A stretch of DNA of 64,000 nt from Vibrio marinisediminis (GCF_014050145.1 NZ_JACFYF010000005.1:124001-188000); one strand, 5' to 3'; positions 55,155 through 64,000 are shown, counted from the stretch's first letter. The notes: generated by a model not told the origin, from the sequence alone. Program-made: numbers and translations.

Positions 55155-56090
55155 TTACGCGAAGCTAATCGCATCGGTTGCGTGTTTCGGGATAATCGCG
55201 CCTTTATGTTGGATGACGATACCCGCTAGCTGGTGTCCTTGACGCGAGCACTGCTCAGCATCTTTGTCTTGTAGGTATCCAGCTAAGAAACCCGCATTAA
55301 ATGAGTCACCCGCTGAAGTGGTGTCCACTACATGCTCAACAGGTGTGGTTGCAATAGTTTGGCGAGAGCCTGCAACGAAATCTTGGTAATGGTTGCCTTT
55401 AGCACCCATTTTCACTACCGCTTTTTTTACGCCAGCCGCTTGAAGACGACTCAGTGTTTCTTCTTCATCACCATCGCCCCAAAGCGCTTGCTCATCATCA
55501 TTGGTCACTAACGCTAAGTCAGTAATTTCGAGCAGTTGGCGGTAGCATTCACGCGCTTCGTCTGCATCGCGCCATAACGCTGGTCGGTAGTTGGAATCAA
55601 ACGCTATCTCGACACCTTGCTCACTCAATTGGCTTAACAGCTCAATCAAACGAAGGCGATCTTGTTGTGGCAGAATCGCTAAGCTAATACCGCTTAGATA
55701 GACCATGTCAACATTAGCCAGCGCCGCTTCCACCTGAGCAAACTCTTGGTGTTGCAACATGTAGCGCGCCGCAGATTGGTTGCGCCAGTAAAGGAAAGTA
55801 CGTTCGCCTTGCTCATCAAGTTGGATTAGGTACAGGCCCGGTTGACGAGAGTGATCACGCAGTACCAAATCCGTACTCACACCTTCCGCTTGCCAACGTT
55901 CAATCATGCCATCGCTGATTGCATCACAACCCAGAGCGGAGACGTACTCTACTGATATTTTTTCACCCGCACAGCGCGCAAGGTAAACCGCGGTATTGAG
56001 CGAATCCCCACCGTAAGCTTGAGTCATGGCGCCAAAAGGCGCGCCATTTAACTCAATCATGCATTCACCAAGTAAGGCGATACGTTTCAT
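55155..56090 (-). CDS. kdgK: 2-dehydro-3-deoxygluconokinase
   Basis: A 311-residue PfkB-family kinase phosphorylating KDG to KDPG. RIALLGECMIELNG is the N-terminal signature, FDSNYRPALWRD the substrate segment, and VDTTSAGDSFNAGFLAG holds the anion hole and catalytic Asp. Its ATG overlaps the uxaC stop by one base, so the two are tightly coupled. Confidence 0.95.
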   Translation of the reverse strand: MKRIALLGECMIELNGAPFGAMTQAYGGDSLNTAVYLARCAGEKISVEYVSALGCDAISDGMIERWQAEGVSTDLVLRDHSRQPGLYLIQLDEQGERTFLYWRNQSAARYMLQHQEFAQVEAALANVDMVYLSGISLAILPQQDRLRLIELLSQLSEQGVEIAFDSNYRPALWRDADEARECYRQLLEITDLALVTNDDEQALWGDGDEEETLSRLQAAGVKKAVVKMGAKGNHYQDFVAGSRQTIATTPVEHVVDTTSAGDSFNAGFLAGYLQDKDAEQCSRQGHQLAGIVIQHKGAIIPKHATDAISFA

Positions 56091-57511
56091 TATTTCTCTC
56101 CAGGTAGAGTGAAGTACGTTTTCGCGTTTTGGTAACAGATGTCTTGCACCATCTTACCTAGCATCGGCACATCACGTGGTACTTCGCCGTTCTCAGCCCA
56201 TTGACCAATCATATTACAAAGAATTCGACGGAAATATTCATGACGAGTGTATGAAAGGAAGCTACGTGAGTCTGTTAGCATACCAACAAATTGGCTTAGT
56301 AAGCCTAATTGCGATAGCTGCTGCATTTGACGTTCCATGCCATCTTTCTGGTCATTGAACCACCAGCCGGAGCCGAACTGAATCTTGCCAGCCACGCCGC
56401 CACCTTGGAAGTTACCAATCATGGTTGCCATCATTTCATTATCGCGTGGGTTTAAGCAGTAAAGAATGGTCTTAGGAAGTTCGTTAGTCACATCCATCGC
56501 ATCCATTAAGCAAGCCAGTTGCAATGCAAATGGACGGTCGCCGACAGAGTCGAAGCCAACATCCGCGCCCAGTAAACGGAACATGCGCGTGTTGTTGTTG
56601 CGCTGCGCACCAATGTGAAGCTGCATCACCCAGTTGCGTTTTGCGTATTGAGTACCTAGCCACACTTGTACCGCAGTGCAGAATTGATCAATTTCAAGTT
56701 CAGTGAGGGTTTCACCCGCTAGGCGACGCGCAAGAATACTGTCGAGTGTGCTTTCAGCAGGCACCGCAGCAAAGCGTACGATTTCAATGCCGTGGTCAGC
56801 CGCACGACAGCCATGTGCGTTAAAGTGCTCTAAGCGGCGCTCTAGAGCCGTTAATAGATCGGCAAAACGGGTAATTTCAACATCCGCTACTTCACCAAGC
56901 AGTGTCATGTATTCCGCAAAACCATCAAGCTCGATCTTAAATGCGCGGTCAGGACGCCAGCTTGGTGCCACTTCCACATCAAAACTGTCATCTTCTGCAA
57001 TTGCTTTGTGGTACTCCAGCGTATGAATTGGGTCATCGGTTGTGCCCGCCATCACCACATTCATTTGCTTCATGATGCCACGCGCAGAAAACTCAGGCGT
57101 TGCTAGTAGCTCATTACATTCATGCCAAATTTCATCGGCTGTTTCAGGACCAAACAACTTACCAGTGACACCAAATGGGCGACGAAGCTCTAGGTGAGTC
57201 CAGTGGTATAGCGGGTTACCTAAAGTTTGCGGAACGGTCTTTGCCCATGCTTGGAACTTTTCGTAATCTGATGTTTCTTTACCCGTGATCAGTGACTCTG
57301 GCACACCCGCAGAGCGCATACCGCGCCATTTGTAGTGATCACCCTCAAGCCAAATTTGACCAAGGTTGTCGAATTGACGGTTCTCAGCCACTTCTTTTGG
57401 ATTGAGATGACAGTGGTAATCATAGATTGGCATCGCTTTCGCGTAGTCATGGTATAGCTCACGAGCGATGTCATTCGATAGTAAGAAATCTTCACACAAA
57501 AAGTTTTTCAT
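56090..57511 (-). CDS. uxaC: Glucuronate (uronate) isomerase
   Basis: A 473-residue TIM-barrel enzyme of the amidohydrolase superfamily, isomerising D-glucuronate to D-fructuronate (and galacturonate to tagaturonate). [20 protein letters not shown] holds the metal-region H-x-[10 protein letters not shown] and VMAGTTDDP are conserved, and [15 protein letters not shown] is diagnostic. Length fits the family. It lies between uxuB and kdgK; a nine-base-pair hairpin precedes it. Confidence 0.96.
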   Translation of the reverse strand: MKNFLCEDFLLSNDIARELYHDYAKAMPIYDYHCHLNPKEVAENRQFDNLGQIWLEGDHYKWRGMRSAGVPESLITGKETSDYEKFQAWAKTVPQTLGNPLYHWTHLELRRPFGVTGKLFGPETADEIWHECNELLATPEFSARGIMKQMNVVMAGTTDDPIHTLEYHKAIAEDDSFDVEVAPSWRPDRAFKIELDGFAEYMTLLGEVADVEITRFADLLTALERRLEHFNAHGCRAADHGIEIVRFAAVPAESTLDSILARRLAGETLTELEIDQFCTAVQVWLGTQYAKRNWVMQLHIGAQRNNNTRMFRLLGADVGFDSVGDRPFALQLACLMDAMDVTNELPKTILYCLNPRDNEMMATMIGNFQGGGVAGKIQFGSGWWFNDQKDGMERQMQQLSQLGLLSQFVGMLTDSRSFLSYTRHEYFRRILCNMIGQWAENGEVPRDVPMLGKMVQDICYQNAKTYFTLPGEK

Positions 57512-57565
57512 TTTCTACTCCATTGGCGCCAGCACTGCCCACGCCGAAGATATTTTACAAAGAGT

Positions 57566-57589
57566 AATGCCCTCATAAGGGAGGGCATT
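57566..57589. promoter_or_regulatory. Intercistronic hairpin uxuB/uxaC
   Basis: Perfect stem AATGCCCTC / GAGGGCATT with a six-base loop, 11 bases after the uxuB stop on the minus strand and without a T run. It probably protects or processes the polycistronic mRNA. Confidence 0.7.
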
Positions 57590-57600
57590 CAATTAGAGAA

Positions 57601-59064
57601 TTAAAGTGACGCGACTGCGCCGCGAGCACCTTCAGTCAGAAGCAACTGGTAAGCATTGGTTACCGCTTCTACAAAGGTCTCATTTTGAATCAGGTCAGTG
57701 CCAAAAATCGCTTCAATTGACAGTAGTGCTTTCACCACCGATACATTCAAACCATGCTCTGCGTAGATAGCTTTGAACTGCTCAACCATAGGGTCGCGAA
57801 CATCAATTTCTTCACCGCGTTCATCTTGTGCAGAGACGTAGCGCATCCAACCAGCGATACCCATTGCCAACCATTTGAATTCCGTTCCTTGAGCAAGGTG
57901 ATGGCGCAAAGAGCCACCCATACGTTGTGGGATTTTCTGGCTGCCATCCATCGCAATTTGCCATGTTTGGTGTTTTAGGCTCGGGTTAGTAAAGCGCTCA
58001 ATCAACAGTGTCGCATACGCTTCTAAATCAGTGCCTTGTGGCATGTTTAGCGTAGGGGCTTGCGCTTTCATCATCATATCGAATGCCGCTTGGCGGTAGT
58101 CTTCGTTAGTCATGGTATCTGAGATATGAGCGTAACCGCCTAGGTAGCCAAGGTAAGCTAAAAATGAATGGCTGCCGTTTAGCATGCGCAGTTTCATCTC
58201 TTCAAATGGCACCACGTCAGCAACAAATTCAGCCCCCGCGACGTTCCACTCTGGACGACCTGCAACGAAGTTATCTTCAATAACCCATTGGCGGAACGGT
58301 TCACATGCAATACCACATTGGTCCGCTACGCCCACTAACGCTTCGATTTCATTCAGTGTTTCTTCTGTTGCTGCAGGGACAATGCGGTCAACCATAGTAC
58401 ATGGGAACGTCACATTGCTTTCAATCCATGCAGCTAATTCAGCATCGACTAAGTTAGCAAAATCCAATACTGCTGCACGAGCTACGTGCCCGTTCTCTTG
58501 CACGTTATCACAAGACATTACCGTAAATGGCGACATGCCTTTTTCACGGCGTTGACGTAATGCTTCTACGATGTAACCAATCGCAGAGCTTGGGTCTTGT
58601 GGGTTAGCCAAATCGCTAACGATCAGTGCATTGTTCTTATCTAGGCGACCTGTCGCTGGATCAGCGCAGTAGCCTTTTTCAGTGATCGTCATAGAAACGA
58701 TCGCCACTTGTTGTTCCGTCATTTTAGCCAGTACAGCCGCTTTGCCGTCTAGCGTTGGGTGCAATGATTCAGTCACTGAACCAATCAATTTTACTTCTGT
58801 CGCTTGTGCACCTTTCTCTGCCACTGTGTACAAATGGTCTTGCGCACGCAATTGCTCAATCAGATCTTCGCCACCAAACAGGTTAACCTCACAGATGCCC
58901 CAGTCACTGTTGGTTTTCTCTAACATTTCATTGGTGTACAGCGCTTGGTGTGCTCGGTGAAAGGCACCAAAACCAAGGTGAACAATACGGCTTTTCAGCG
59001 CAGAGCGATCGAAAGTTGGTCGAATAACTTGAGTATTAAGAGTGGTATTTGCGATTGTTTTCAT
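57601..59064 (-). CDS. uxuB: Fructuronate reductase (mannonate oxidoreductase)
   Basis: A 487-residue polyol-dehydrogenase-family enzyme, reducing D-fructuronate to D-mannonate with NADH. IVHLGFGAFHRAHQALYTNE is the N-terminal nucleotide-binding signature, MSCDNVQENGHVAR and PCTMVDRIVPA follow, and KLRMLNGSHSFLAYLGYL carries the catalytic Lys and Asn-His pair. The length agrees with UxuB. UxaB (tagaturonate reductase) is a relative, but with uxuA and uxuR nearby UxuB is the better call. Confidence 0.92.
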   Translation of the reverse strand: MKTIANTTLNTQVIRPTFDRSALKSRIVHLGFGAFHRAHQALYTNEMLEKTNSDWGICEVNLFGGEDLIEQLRAQDHLYTVAEKGAQATEVKLIGSVTESLHPTLDGKAAVLAKMTEQQVAIVSMTITEKGYCADPATGRLDKNNALIVSDLANPQDPSSAIGYIVEALRQRREKGMSPFTVMSCDNVQENGHVARAAVLDFANLVDAELAAWIESNVTFPCTMVDRIVPAATEETLNEIEALVGVADQCGIACEPFRQWVIEDNFVAGRPEWNVAGAEFVADVVPFEEMKLRMLNGSHSFLAYLGYLGGYAHISDTMTNEDYRQAAFDMMMKAQAPTLNMPQGTDLEAYATLLIERFTNPSLKHQTWQIAMDGSQKIPQRMGGSLRHHLAQGTEFKWLAMGIAGWMRYVSAQDERGEEIDVRDPMVEQFKAIYAEHGLNVSVVKALLSIEAIFGTDLIQNETFVEAVTNAYQLLLTEGARGAVASL

Positions 59065-59078
59065 TGTTTTTTCCTAAA

Positions 59079-59100
59079 CCTTACCGCCGTAGCGGTAAGG
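59079..59100. promoter_or_regulatory. Intercistronic hairpin dctM/uxuB
   Basis: Perfect nine-base-pair stem CCTTACCGC / GCGGTAAGG with a CGTA loop. On the minus strand it ends about 14 bases before the uxuB ATG, next to its AGGAAAA ribosome site. No T run. Confidence 0.7.
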
Positions 59101-59137
59101 TAATTTGTTGGCAGGCAAATCCGCATAAATCGGGAAA

Positions 59138-60439
59138 TTAGTAACCTAGAATCAGTTGTGGTAGTAGCAAGCTGATTTGTGGGATAAACGTTACTGCAAG
59201 TAGCGCTAGGAATAGAGCTGCGTAGAACGGCAGTAGAGGTTTAATAACTTTGTCGATACTGATATTTGCTACAGAACAGCCGACAAACAGTGCGCTACCT
59301 ACTGGTGGCGTACACAGACCAATAGCCAAGTTAAACGTCATCATGATACCGAAGTGCACTGGGTCAACACCTAGATCCAACACGATTGGTAGGAAGATAG
59401 GCGTGAAGATAAGTACCGCTGGCGTCATATCCATAAAGATACCAACGATAAGTAGAATCACGTTGATGATCAGTAGGATGATGAGTGGGTTTTCTGATAC
59501 TGCTAGTAGTGCATCCGCAATCATGTATGGGATATCAGCATTCGCCATTGCCCATGACATACCCATTGAAGCACCAACCAGTAGCAATACGATAGACGTT
59601 GTTACCGCTGACTCTAGAACAATTTTAGGTAAGTCACGAACACGCACTTCACGGTAAAAACCAACAGCTAGCACTAGTGTATAAACCACAGCAATTGCCG
59701 ATGCTTCCGTCGCAGTAAAGATACCGCCAATGATACCGCCCATGATAACGACGATAAGCAATAGTGATGGTGCCGCTTTAATGAAAGTATCCCAAACTGC
59801 AGCAAGCGTTGGTCGTGGTGCTAGTGGGTAGCCGCGACGTTTCGCGATAATACCGGCAACAATCATTAAGCTTAGACCCATCAAGATACCAGGTAGGTAA
59901 CCCGCTAGGAAAAGCGCCGCAATAGAAGTACCGCCAGAGACTAAAGAGAATACAATTAATGTGTTACTTGGCGGGATCAAAAGACCAGTAGGGCAAGACG
60001 TAATGTTTACTGCTGCGCTGAAAGATTCATCATAACCATCTTTCTTTTGCAGCGGAGCCATCGTACCACCAACTGCCGCTGCAGAAGCTACTGCAGAACC
60101 AGAGATAGAACCAAACATCATGTTCGCAAGTACGTTAACGTGCGCTAGAGAACCAGGTAGGCGACCACCCAATACTTTTGCAAAGTTAATCAATCGCAGT
60201 GCGATACCGCCTTGGTTCATGATGTTACCCGCTAGAATAAAGAACGGGATTGCCAATAGTGCAAAGTTATCGAGACCAGCCGCCATACGTTGAGCAACTA
60301 CAGCAATTGCTGGCTCAAGAGGCAAGCTCATCATGATTGTCGCTAGAGAAGAAAGACCAATAGCAAACGAAACTGGAATACCGAGCGTCAATAAGACTGC
60401 AAAGGTACCAAATAGGGTAAGAATTAAATGCCATTCCAT
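59138..60439 (-). CDS. TRAP transporter large permease (DctM family)
   Basis: A 433-residue membrane protein with about 12 hydrophobic segments, the Na+-driven transport subunit of a TRAP system. LFGTFAVLLTLGIPVSFAIG, FILAGNIMNQGGIALRL, FGSISGSAVASAAAVGG and LCTPPVGSALFVG are DctM signatures. It ends upstream of uxuB and follows the small permease after 20 bp. Context (uxaC, uxuB, uxuA) makes D-glucuronate the likely substrate. Confidence 0.94.
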   Translation of the reverse strand: MEWHLILTLFGTFAVLLTLGIPVSFAIGLSSLATIMMSLPLEPAIAVVAQRMAAGLDNFALLAIPFFILAGNIMNQGGIALRLINFAKVLGGRLPGSLAHVNVLANMMFGSISGSAVASAAAVGGTMAPLQKKDGYDESFSAAVNITSCPTGLLIPPSNTLIVFSLVSGGTSIAALFLAGYLPGILMGLSLMIVAGIIAKRRGYPLAPRPTLAAVWDTFIKAAPSLLLIVVIMGGIIGGIFTATEASAIAVVYTLVLAVGFYREVRVRDLPKIVLESAVTTSIVLLLVGASMGMSWAMANADIPYMIADALLAVSENPLIILLIINVILLIVGIFMDMTPAVLIFTPIFLPIVLDLGVDPVHFGIMMTFNLAIGLCTPPVGSALFVGCSVANISIDKVIKPLLPFYAALFLALLAVTFIPQISLLLPQLILGY

Positions 60440-60459
60440 TATGGAATTCCTCTTCGAAA

Positions 60460-60972
60460 TTAGTTTTGTTGTACGTCGCTAGCTGCTACGTCGCCAGAAA
60501 TCAATTGTTGAACCTTCTCAACACCAAATGCCACAGAGTAGAAGATCATCAACGCGCCACTAATTGGTAGACAGAAATAGATGTAACCCATTTCCCAACC
60601 TAGCGCTGGAGTTAGCTGACCTGTTGCCAGTGTTTTAATTGCTAAGTTTGAGCCGCCGTAAACCAGAACAATGAATGCGAACACAGCAATGGCAATTTGA
60701 ATAAAGATTTCATTGAAGATTTTGCGTTTACCTTTCAATTTCATCGTCAATAAGTCGATGGCAAGGTGACGCTTTTGACCTGTGGTGTAAGCAGCACCGA
60801 TAAGGGCAACCCACATAAATAAATAGCGCGCAAGCTCATCAGTAACGGTACTAGGGCGACCAATGATGTAACGAGAAAGAACCTGCCATACCACGCAAAG
60901 CACGAGGAAAGTAGAGAGCGAAACGGTAAACCCCGCCAAGCCTTTATTGATGTATTCGACCAATTTTTTCAT
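60460..60972 (-). CDS. TRAP transporter small permease (DctQ family)
   Basis: A 170-residue protein with four hydrophobic helices (about 15-35, 48-66, 88-108 and 125-148). YIIGRPSTVTDELARYLFMWVALIG in part (RPSTVTDELARYLFMW) and RHLAIDLL are the DctQ signature around helix 2. It pairs with the DctM gene 20 bp downstream and is the first gene of the minus-strand glucuronate operon, with an operator-like palindrome about 50 bases before its start. Confidence 0.92.
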   Translation of the reverse strand: MKKLVEYINKGLAGFTVSLSTFLVLCVVWQVLSRYIIGRPSTVTDELARYLFMWVALIGAAYTTGQKRHLAIDLLTMKLKGKRKIFNEIFIQIAIAVFAFIVLVYGGSNLAIKTLATGQLTPALGWEMGYIYFCLPISGALMIFYSVAFGVEKVQQLISGDVAASDVQQN

Positions 60973-61023
60973 TATTGTTTCCTTAACAACGTCGCTATCT
61001 CATATAACGAACCGCGTCTCGCT

Positions 61024-61037
61024 ACTGGTCAACCAAT
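61024..61037. promoter_or_regulatory. Putative UxuR operator 1 (in front of dctQM)
   Basis: ACTGGTCAACCAAT, an imperfect copy of ATTGGT-NN-ACCAAT, 52 bases upstream of the dctQ start codon. It would control the minus-strand transport and catabolic operon. Confidence 0.7.
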
Positions 61038-61136
61038 ATAAACTCAAGCTCATATTTCAACTCCAGCAACATTTATTTTTACTGCGGGCATTATATGCAG
61101 TACAGGCATTCCATCCGTGACCATCATCACACTTGG

Positions 61137-61150
61137 ATTGGTTGACCAAT
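61137..61150. promoter_or_regulatory. Putative UxuR operator 2 (perfect, in an extended palindrome)
   Basis: ATTGGT-TG-ACCAAT, perfect in both half sites, like the TTGGT-NN-ACCAA boxes of ExuR/UxuR. The symmetry continues outward as CACACTTG (61128-61135) and CAAGTGTG (61152-61159), making a 32 bp palindrome with one mismatched pair. It lies in the middle of the dctQ/dctP divergent region. Confidence 0.8.
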
Positions 61151-61170
61151 TCAAGTGTGTTATCTGTGAT

Positions 61171-61184
61171 ATTGCTCAACCAAT
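61171..61184. promoter_or_regulatory. Putative UxuR operator 3 (in front of dctP)
   Basis: ATTGCTCAACCAAT, one mismatch from the perfect box, 34 bases from operator 2 and about 100 bases before the dctP start. TTGACG (61198-61203), a candidate -35, follows it. Confidence 0.65.
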
Positions 61185-61286
61185 TGTACTTTTTATTTTG
61201 ACGACACCCTAAATTGGTCGCAAGATTAGCTCCGAAACCTGTAACACCTACAAAATTTACGGATTCCATCTCACGGAGAAACAATA

Positions 61287-62270
61287 ATGAAAACACGCAA
61301 AAGTGTATTAACAGCTGTGATTGGTGCAGCATTAACGTTTGGTGTAAGTGCATCATCGTTCGCGGCAACCACTTTAAAACTAAGCCACAACCACACTCGT
61401 GACCACGCAGTACATAAAGCAATGGACGCGATGGCAAAAGAAGTGCGCAAAACCACTGATGGCGAAGTACGTATTCGTATCTACCCTGATGCACAGCTAG
61501 GCACTCAGCGTGAATCTATGGAATTGATGCAAAACGGCGCACTGCACATGGTAAAAACCAACGCAGCTGAACTTGAAGCATTTGCACCAGCCTACTCGGC
61601 ATTTAACATGCCGTACCTTTTCCGTGACCAAACCCATTTTTACGCAACCCAAGAAGGTGCGATCGGTGAAGAGATCTTGGCATCATCACGCGACAGCGGC
61701 TTCATTGGTTTGACTTACTACGATGCAGGTGCGCGTAGCTTCTACACCAACAAGCCAATCAATACACCGGAAGATCTTAAAGGTCTAAAAGTACGCGTGC
61801 AGCCTAGCCCATCCGCTATCGCGATGGTGAAAGCACTTGGCGGTAGCCCAACACCACTAGCCTACGGTGAGCTATATACCGCACTGCAACAAGGCGTGGT
61901 AGATGCAGCAGAAAACAACATTCCTTCATACGGTATGAGCCGCCACAGCGAAGTATCCAAATACTTCTCGCTAGATGAGCACACTATGGTTCCTGACGTA
62001 CTTGTTATGTCGACTAATGCATTTGATGGTCTAACTCTAGAGCAGCAAAAAGCAGTGAAAACAGCCGCACTTAACTCTATGCAGCTAATGAAAAAACTGT
62101 GGGCTGAATCTGAAGCTGAAGAGCGTAAAAAAGCAGAAGAAATTGGCGTAACGTTTGTTGACGTAGATAAAGCACCATTTGCTCAAGCGGTTCAACCAAT
62201 GTACGACGATGTGCAGAAAAACAACCCTGAGTTGTTCGCACTGATCGAACGTATTCAAGCAGTTAAGTAA
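61287..62270 (+). CDS. TRAP transporter substrate-binding protein (DctP family)
   Basis: A 327-residue periplasmic binding protein with a clear Sec signal peptide (basic start, hydrophobic core at about 7-22, cleavage after SSFA). TLKLSHNHTRDHAVHKAM begins the mature part, MELMQNGALHMVKTN and GLKVRVQPSPSAIAMVKALG are DctP motifs, and the Arg of VRVQPS is the carboxylate-binding arginine of TRAP receptors. Glucuronate is the probable ligand. It is transcribed divergently from dctQM and followed by uxuR after 99 bp. Confidence 0.94.
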   Translation: MKTRKSVLTAVIGAALTFGVSASSFAATTLKLSHNHTRDHAVHKAMDAMAKEVRKTTDGEVRIRIYPDAQLGTQRESMELMQNGALHMVKTNAAELEAFAPAYSAFNMPYLFRDQTHFYATQEGAIGEEILASSRDSGFIGLTYYDAGARSFYTNKPINTPEDLKGLKVRVQPSPSAIAMVKALGGSPTPLAYGELYTALQQGVVDAAENNIPSYGMSRHSEVSKYFSLDEHTMVPDVLVMSTNAFDGLTLEQQKAVKTAALNSMQLMKKLWAESEAEERKKAEEIGVTFVDVDKAPFAQAVQPMYDDVQKNNPELFALIERIQAVK

Positions 62271-62323
62271 TTAACTTTATAGATTTGCAAGAGAAGTATA
62301 GGTATTGCCACATAACTATTGAG

Positions 62324-62337
62324 ATAGGTTGACCAAT
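62324..62337. promoter_or_regulatory. Putative UxuR operator 4 (in front of uxuR)
   Basis: ATAGGTTGACCAAT, one mismatch from ATTGGT-NN-ACCAAT, 33 bases before the uxuR start. It suggests autoregulation. Confidence 0.7.
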
Positions 62338-62369
62338 TGTTTTGATTGGTTATGATGGCGTGAGTAGCA

Positions 62370-63158
62370 ATGGAAATAAGTGATAACATCATTATGATGC
62401 CTTTTGAACCCAAGCGTCCTTACCAAGAGTTGGGTTTGGTTTTACGACGAGAATTAATAGATGGACACTACAATGTGGGTGACCGTCTACCACCAGAGCG
62501 CGATATTGCAGAGCGACTAGATGTCAGCCGTACCGTGGTACGTGAAGCAATCATCATGCTTGAGTTGGAAAATCTTGTTGAAGTGAAAAAAGGCTCGGGT
62601 GTGTATGTCACTAATATTCCTGACCAATCACCTCATCGCGAACGCATCATCAGTGATGATGCGGGACCTTTCGAAATGTTACAGGCGCGACAATTACTAG
62701 AAAGTAATATTGCTGAATTTGCAGCAATTCAAGTTACGCCTGGGGACATTGCTAAAATGCGCTCGGCGCTCACATTAGAGCGCCAAGAGCTGGCAGCACA
62801 AAGCGAACAATGCGTGGGAGACGAACGATTCCATATGAGCATTGCCGAAGCAACACACAACTCTGTGTTGGTCGACATGCTGAAAAATTCATGGGATCGT
62901 CGTGAGCAAAGCCCAATGTGGCAAAAGCTCCACTCACGTATTAGCGGGCATGACTACCGTCAAGAATGGATGGAAGATCATGCAAAAATCTTAGCGGCTA
63001 TGCAGCGCAAAGATCCGATCGCAGCGAAAAACGCCATGTGGCAACACCTTGAAAATGTAAAACAACGACTTCTCGAACTGTCTGATATAGACGACCCGGA
63101 CTTTGATGGCTACCTATTTAGCTCCAATCCTGTCGTCTTATTAGGTGGCGAAAAATAA
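62370..63158 (+). CDS. uxuR: GntR/FadR-family regulator UxuR
   Basis: A 262-residue repressor. The winged helix-turn-helix reads YNVGDRLPPERDIAERLDVS and continues TVVREAIIMLELENLVEVKK (residues about 34-75). The C-terminal FCD domain has FEMLQARQLLESNIAEFAAI and AMWQHLENVKQRLLELS, almost the E. coli UxuR sequence as I recall it. It would bind the four palindromes nearby and be released by fructuronate or another pathway intermediate. ExuR is a close paralogue, but the match to UxuR looks better. The start is uncertain by a few codons. Confidence 0.9.
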   Translation: MEISDNIIMMPFEPKRPYQELGLVLRRELIDGHYNVGDRLPPERDIAERLDVSRTVVREAIIMLELENLVEVKKGSGVYVTNIPDQSPHRERIISDDAGPFEMLQARQLLESNIAEFAAIQVTPGDIAKMRSALTLERQELAAQSEQCVGDERFHMSIAEATHNSVLVDMLKNSWDRREQSPMWQKLHSRISGHDYRQEWMEDHAKILAAMQRKDPIAAKNAMWQHLENVKQRLLELSDIDDPDFDGYLFSSNPVVLLGGEK

Positions 63159-63188
63159 TTCGCCACTCTAAGAGCTGCCTTTAGCAGC
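63145..63188 (+). terminator. Tandem hairpins at the end of uxuR
   Basis: GTGGCGAA / TTCGCCAC (63145-63152 with 63159-63166) spans the uxuR stop codon, and GCTGC / GCAGC (63174-63178 with 63184-63188) follows. No T run, so partial termination or mRNA protection before uxuA. Confidence 0.45.
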
Positions 63189-63292
63189 CCAAAATAATAC
63201 CTACATAAGTCGTTATATATTTATTATTCGCAACTTAATTTACTCAAGACCATTTGAGCGGGTTAAGTCTGCCTATTGAAAGGTAATTTGTC

Positions 63293-64000
63293 ATGGAACA
63301 AACGTGGCGTTGGTACGGTCCAAATGACTTAGTATCACTAGACGATATCCGCCAAGCAGGCGCAACAGGTATCGTTAATGCACTGCACCATATCCCAAAT
63401 GGTGAAGTGTGGACAAAAGAAGAGATTCTAACTCGCAAAGCGATCATTGAAGAAAAAGGGCTAACTTGGTCTGTGGTGGAAAGTGTTCCTGTACACGAAG
63501 AGATCAAGACGCAAACTGGCAACTTCCAACAATGGATCGACAACTACAAGCAAACTCTGCGTAACCTAGCGCAGTGTGGAATCGACACCGTTTGTTATAA
63601 CTTTATGCCAGTACTGGATTGGACACGTACCGATCTTGAGTACCAAATGGCAGACGGCTCAAAAGCACTGCGTTTTGACCAAATCGCGTTTGCCGCTTTT
63701 GAACTGCACATTCTAAAACGCCCTGGTGCAAATGCAGATTACACCGAGGCAGAACAAGCGCAAGCCGCTGACTACTTCAACAATATGTCTGAAGAGCAGA
63801 TCAAGCAACTAACCGCGAACATCATCGCAGGTCTGCCTGGTGCTGAAGAAGGCTACACACTTGAAGCATTCCAAGCTCAGCTTGATCGCTACGCAGGCAT
63901 CACTAAAGACAAACTTCGTGAACACATGGCTTACTTCCTAGCGGAAATCATGACAGTGTGTGACGAAGAAAACATTAAGATGGCAGTTCACCCAGACGAT
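63293..64000 (+). CDS. uxuA: Mannonate dehydratase, 3' end cut by window
   Basis: The first 236 of about 394 residues of UxuA, which dehydrates D-mannonate to [23 protein letters not shown] is the family start; [38 protein letters not shown] and the metal-site region ending IKMAVHPDD at the window edge are conserved. It follows uxuR on the same strand after 134 bp and completes the glucuronate route to KDG. Confidence 0.96.
   Translation, partial: MEQTWRWYGPNDLVSLDDIRQAGATGIVNALHHIPNGEVWTKEEILTRKAIIEEKGLTWSVVESVPVHEEIKTQTGNFQQWIDNYKQTLRNLAQCGIDTVCYNFMPVLDWTRTDLEYQMADGSKALRFDQIAFAAFELHILKRPGANADYTEAEQAQAADYFNNMSEEQIKQLTANIIAGLPGAEEGYTLEAFQAQLDRYAGITKDKLREHMAYFLAEIMTVCDEENIKMAVHPDD

Noticed and set aside
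61057-61494. Minus-strand 145-codon frame opposite the dctP start
   Set aside because: It covers the operator region and the dctP signal peptide, has no family motif and a poor composition; it is a shadow frame.

Overview
The window is a chromosomal segment of a Vibrio-type gammaproteobacterium. The reason is gene order: hldD (gmhD) beside a polysaccharide cluster, then waaF, waaL, waaA and kdkA, then coaD, mutM, rpmG, rpmB, radC, coaBC, slmA, two lpxL-type acyltransferases, pyrE, rph and yicC. This matches the arrangement I know from Vibrio chromosome 1. The species cannot be fixed from the sequence alone. I see no tRNA, rRNA, CRISPR array or intact insertion sequence.

Region 1 (1 to about 23.1 kb, all minus strand) is an O-antigen or capsule cluster transcribed from wecB at 23.1 kb towards position 1 and running off the left edge. 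wecB and wecC supply UDP-ManNAcA. A strikingly AT-rich block follows (about 10.8 to 20.6 kb): a methyltransferase, a GT8-like transferase, a Wzx flippase, a GT2, an alpha-toroid-like protein of unknown role, a nitroreductase, a formyltransferase, a NodB-type deacetylase and glycosyltransferases, mostly joined by ATGA or TAATG overlaps. Next come a GT4, a GT9 gene carrying a run of 13 G, a fused dehydrogenase/oxidoreductase, a heparinase-like protein, a GT4, a sugar 4-ketoreductase, a small phosphoglycosyl transferase and a membrane UDP-HexNAc 4,6-dehydratase (cut by the window edge). No Wzy polymerase is recognisable.

Region 2 (24.0 to 42.2 kb) is the LPS core and nucleotide-sugar locus: hldD and ugd (plus strand), rmlBADC (minus strand), then GT4, waaF, GT4, waaL, GT2 and waaA (plus), kdkA (minus), an OpsX-type heptosyltransferase and a WaaE/LgtF-type glucosyltransferase (plus), another GT9 (minus), coaD (plus) and a UDP-uronate 4-epimerase (minus). 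KdkA with OpsX implies a single phosphorylated Kdo in the inner core, as in Haemophilus and Vibrio.

Region 3 (42.3 to 54.4 kb) is housekeeping: DNA repair (mutM, radC), ribosomal proteins L33 and L28 behind a near-consensus promoter, CoA synthesis, nucleoid occlusion, lipid A acylation, rph-pyrE with an attenuator-like hairpin and an ERIC-like repeat, yicC, and a few small conserved genes.

Region 4 (54.4 to 64.0 kb) is a D-glucuronate catabolic regulon: a TRAP transporter (dctP divergent from dctQM), uxaC, uxuB, uxuA (cut by the right edge), kdgK, eda and the regulator uxuR. Four palindromes of the type TTGGT-NN-ACCAA lie in front of dctQM, dctP and uxuR and are the likely UxuR operators. 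Stable hairpins sit between several genes of the minus-strand operon.

Most notable for follow-up: the in-frame G13 tract in a glycosyltransferase (probable phase variation), an ATGA-coupled formyltransferase/NodB-deacetylase pair resembling the ArnA/ArnD formylate-deformylate logic, the heparinase-like plus bi-domain oxidoreductase pair, and the operator and hairpin architecture of the glucuronate regulon.
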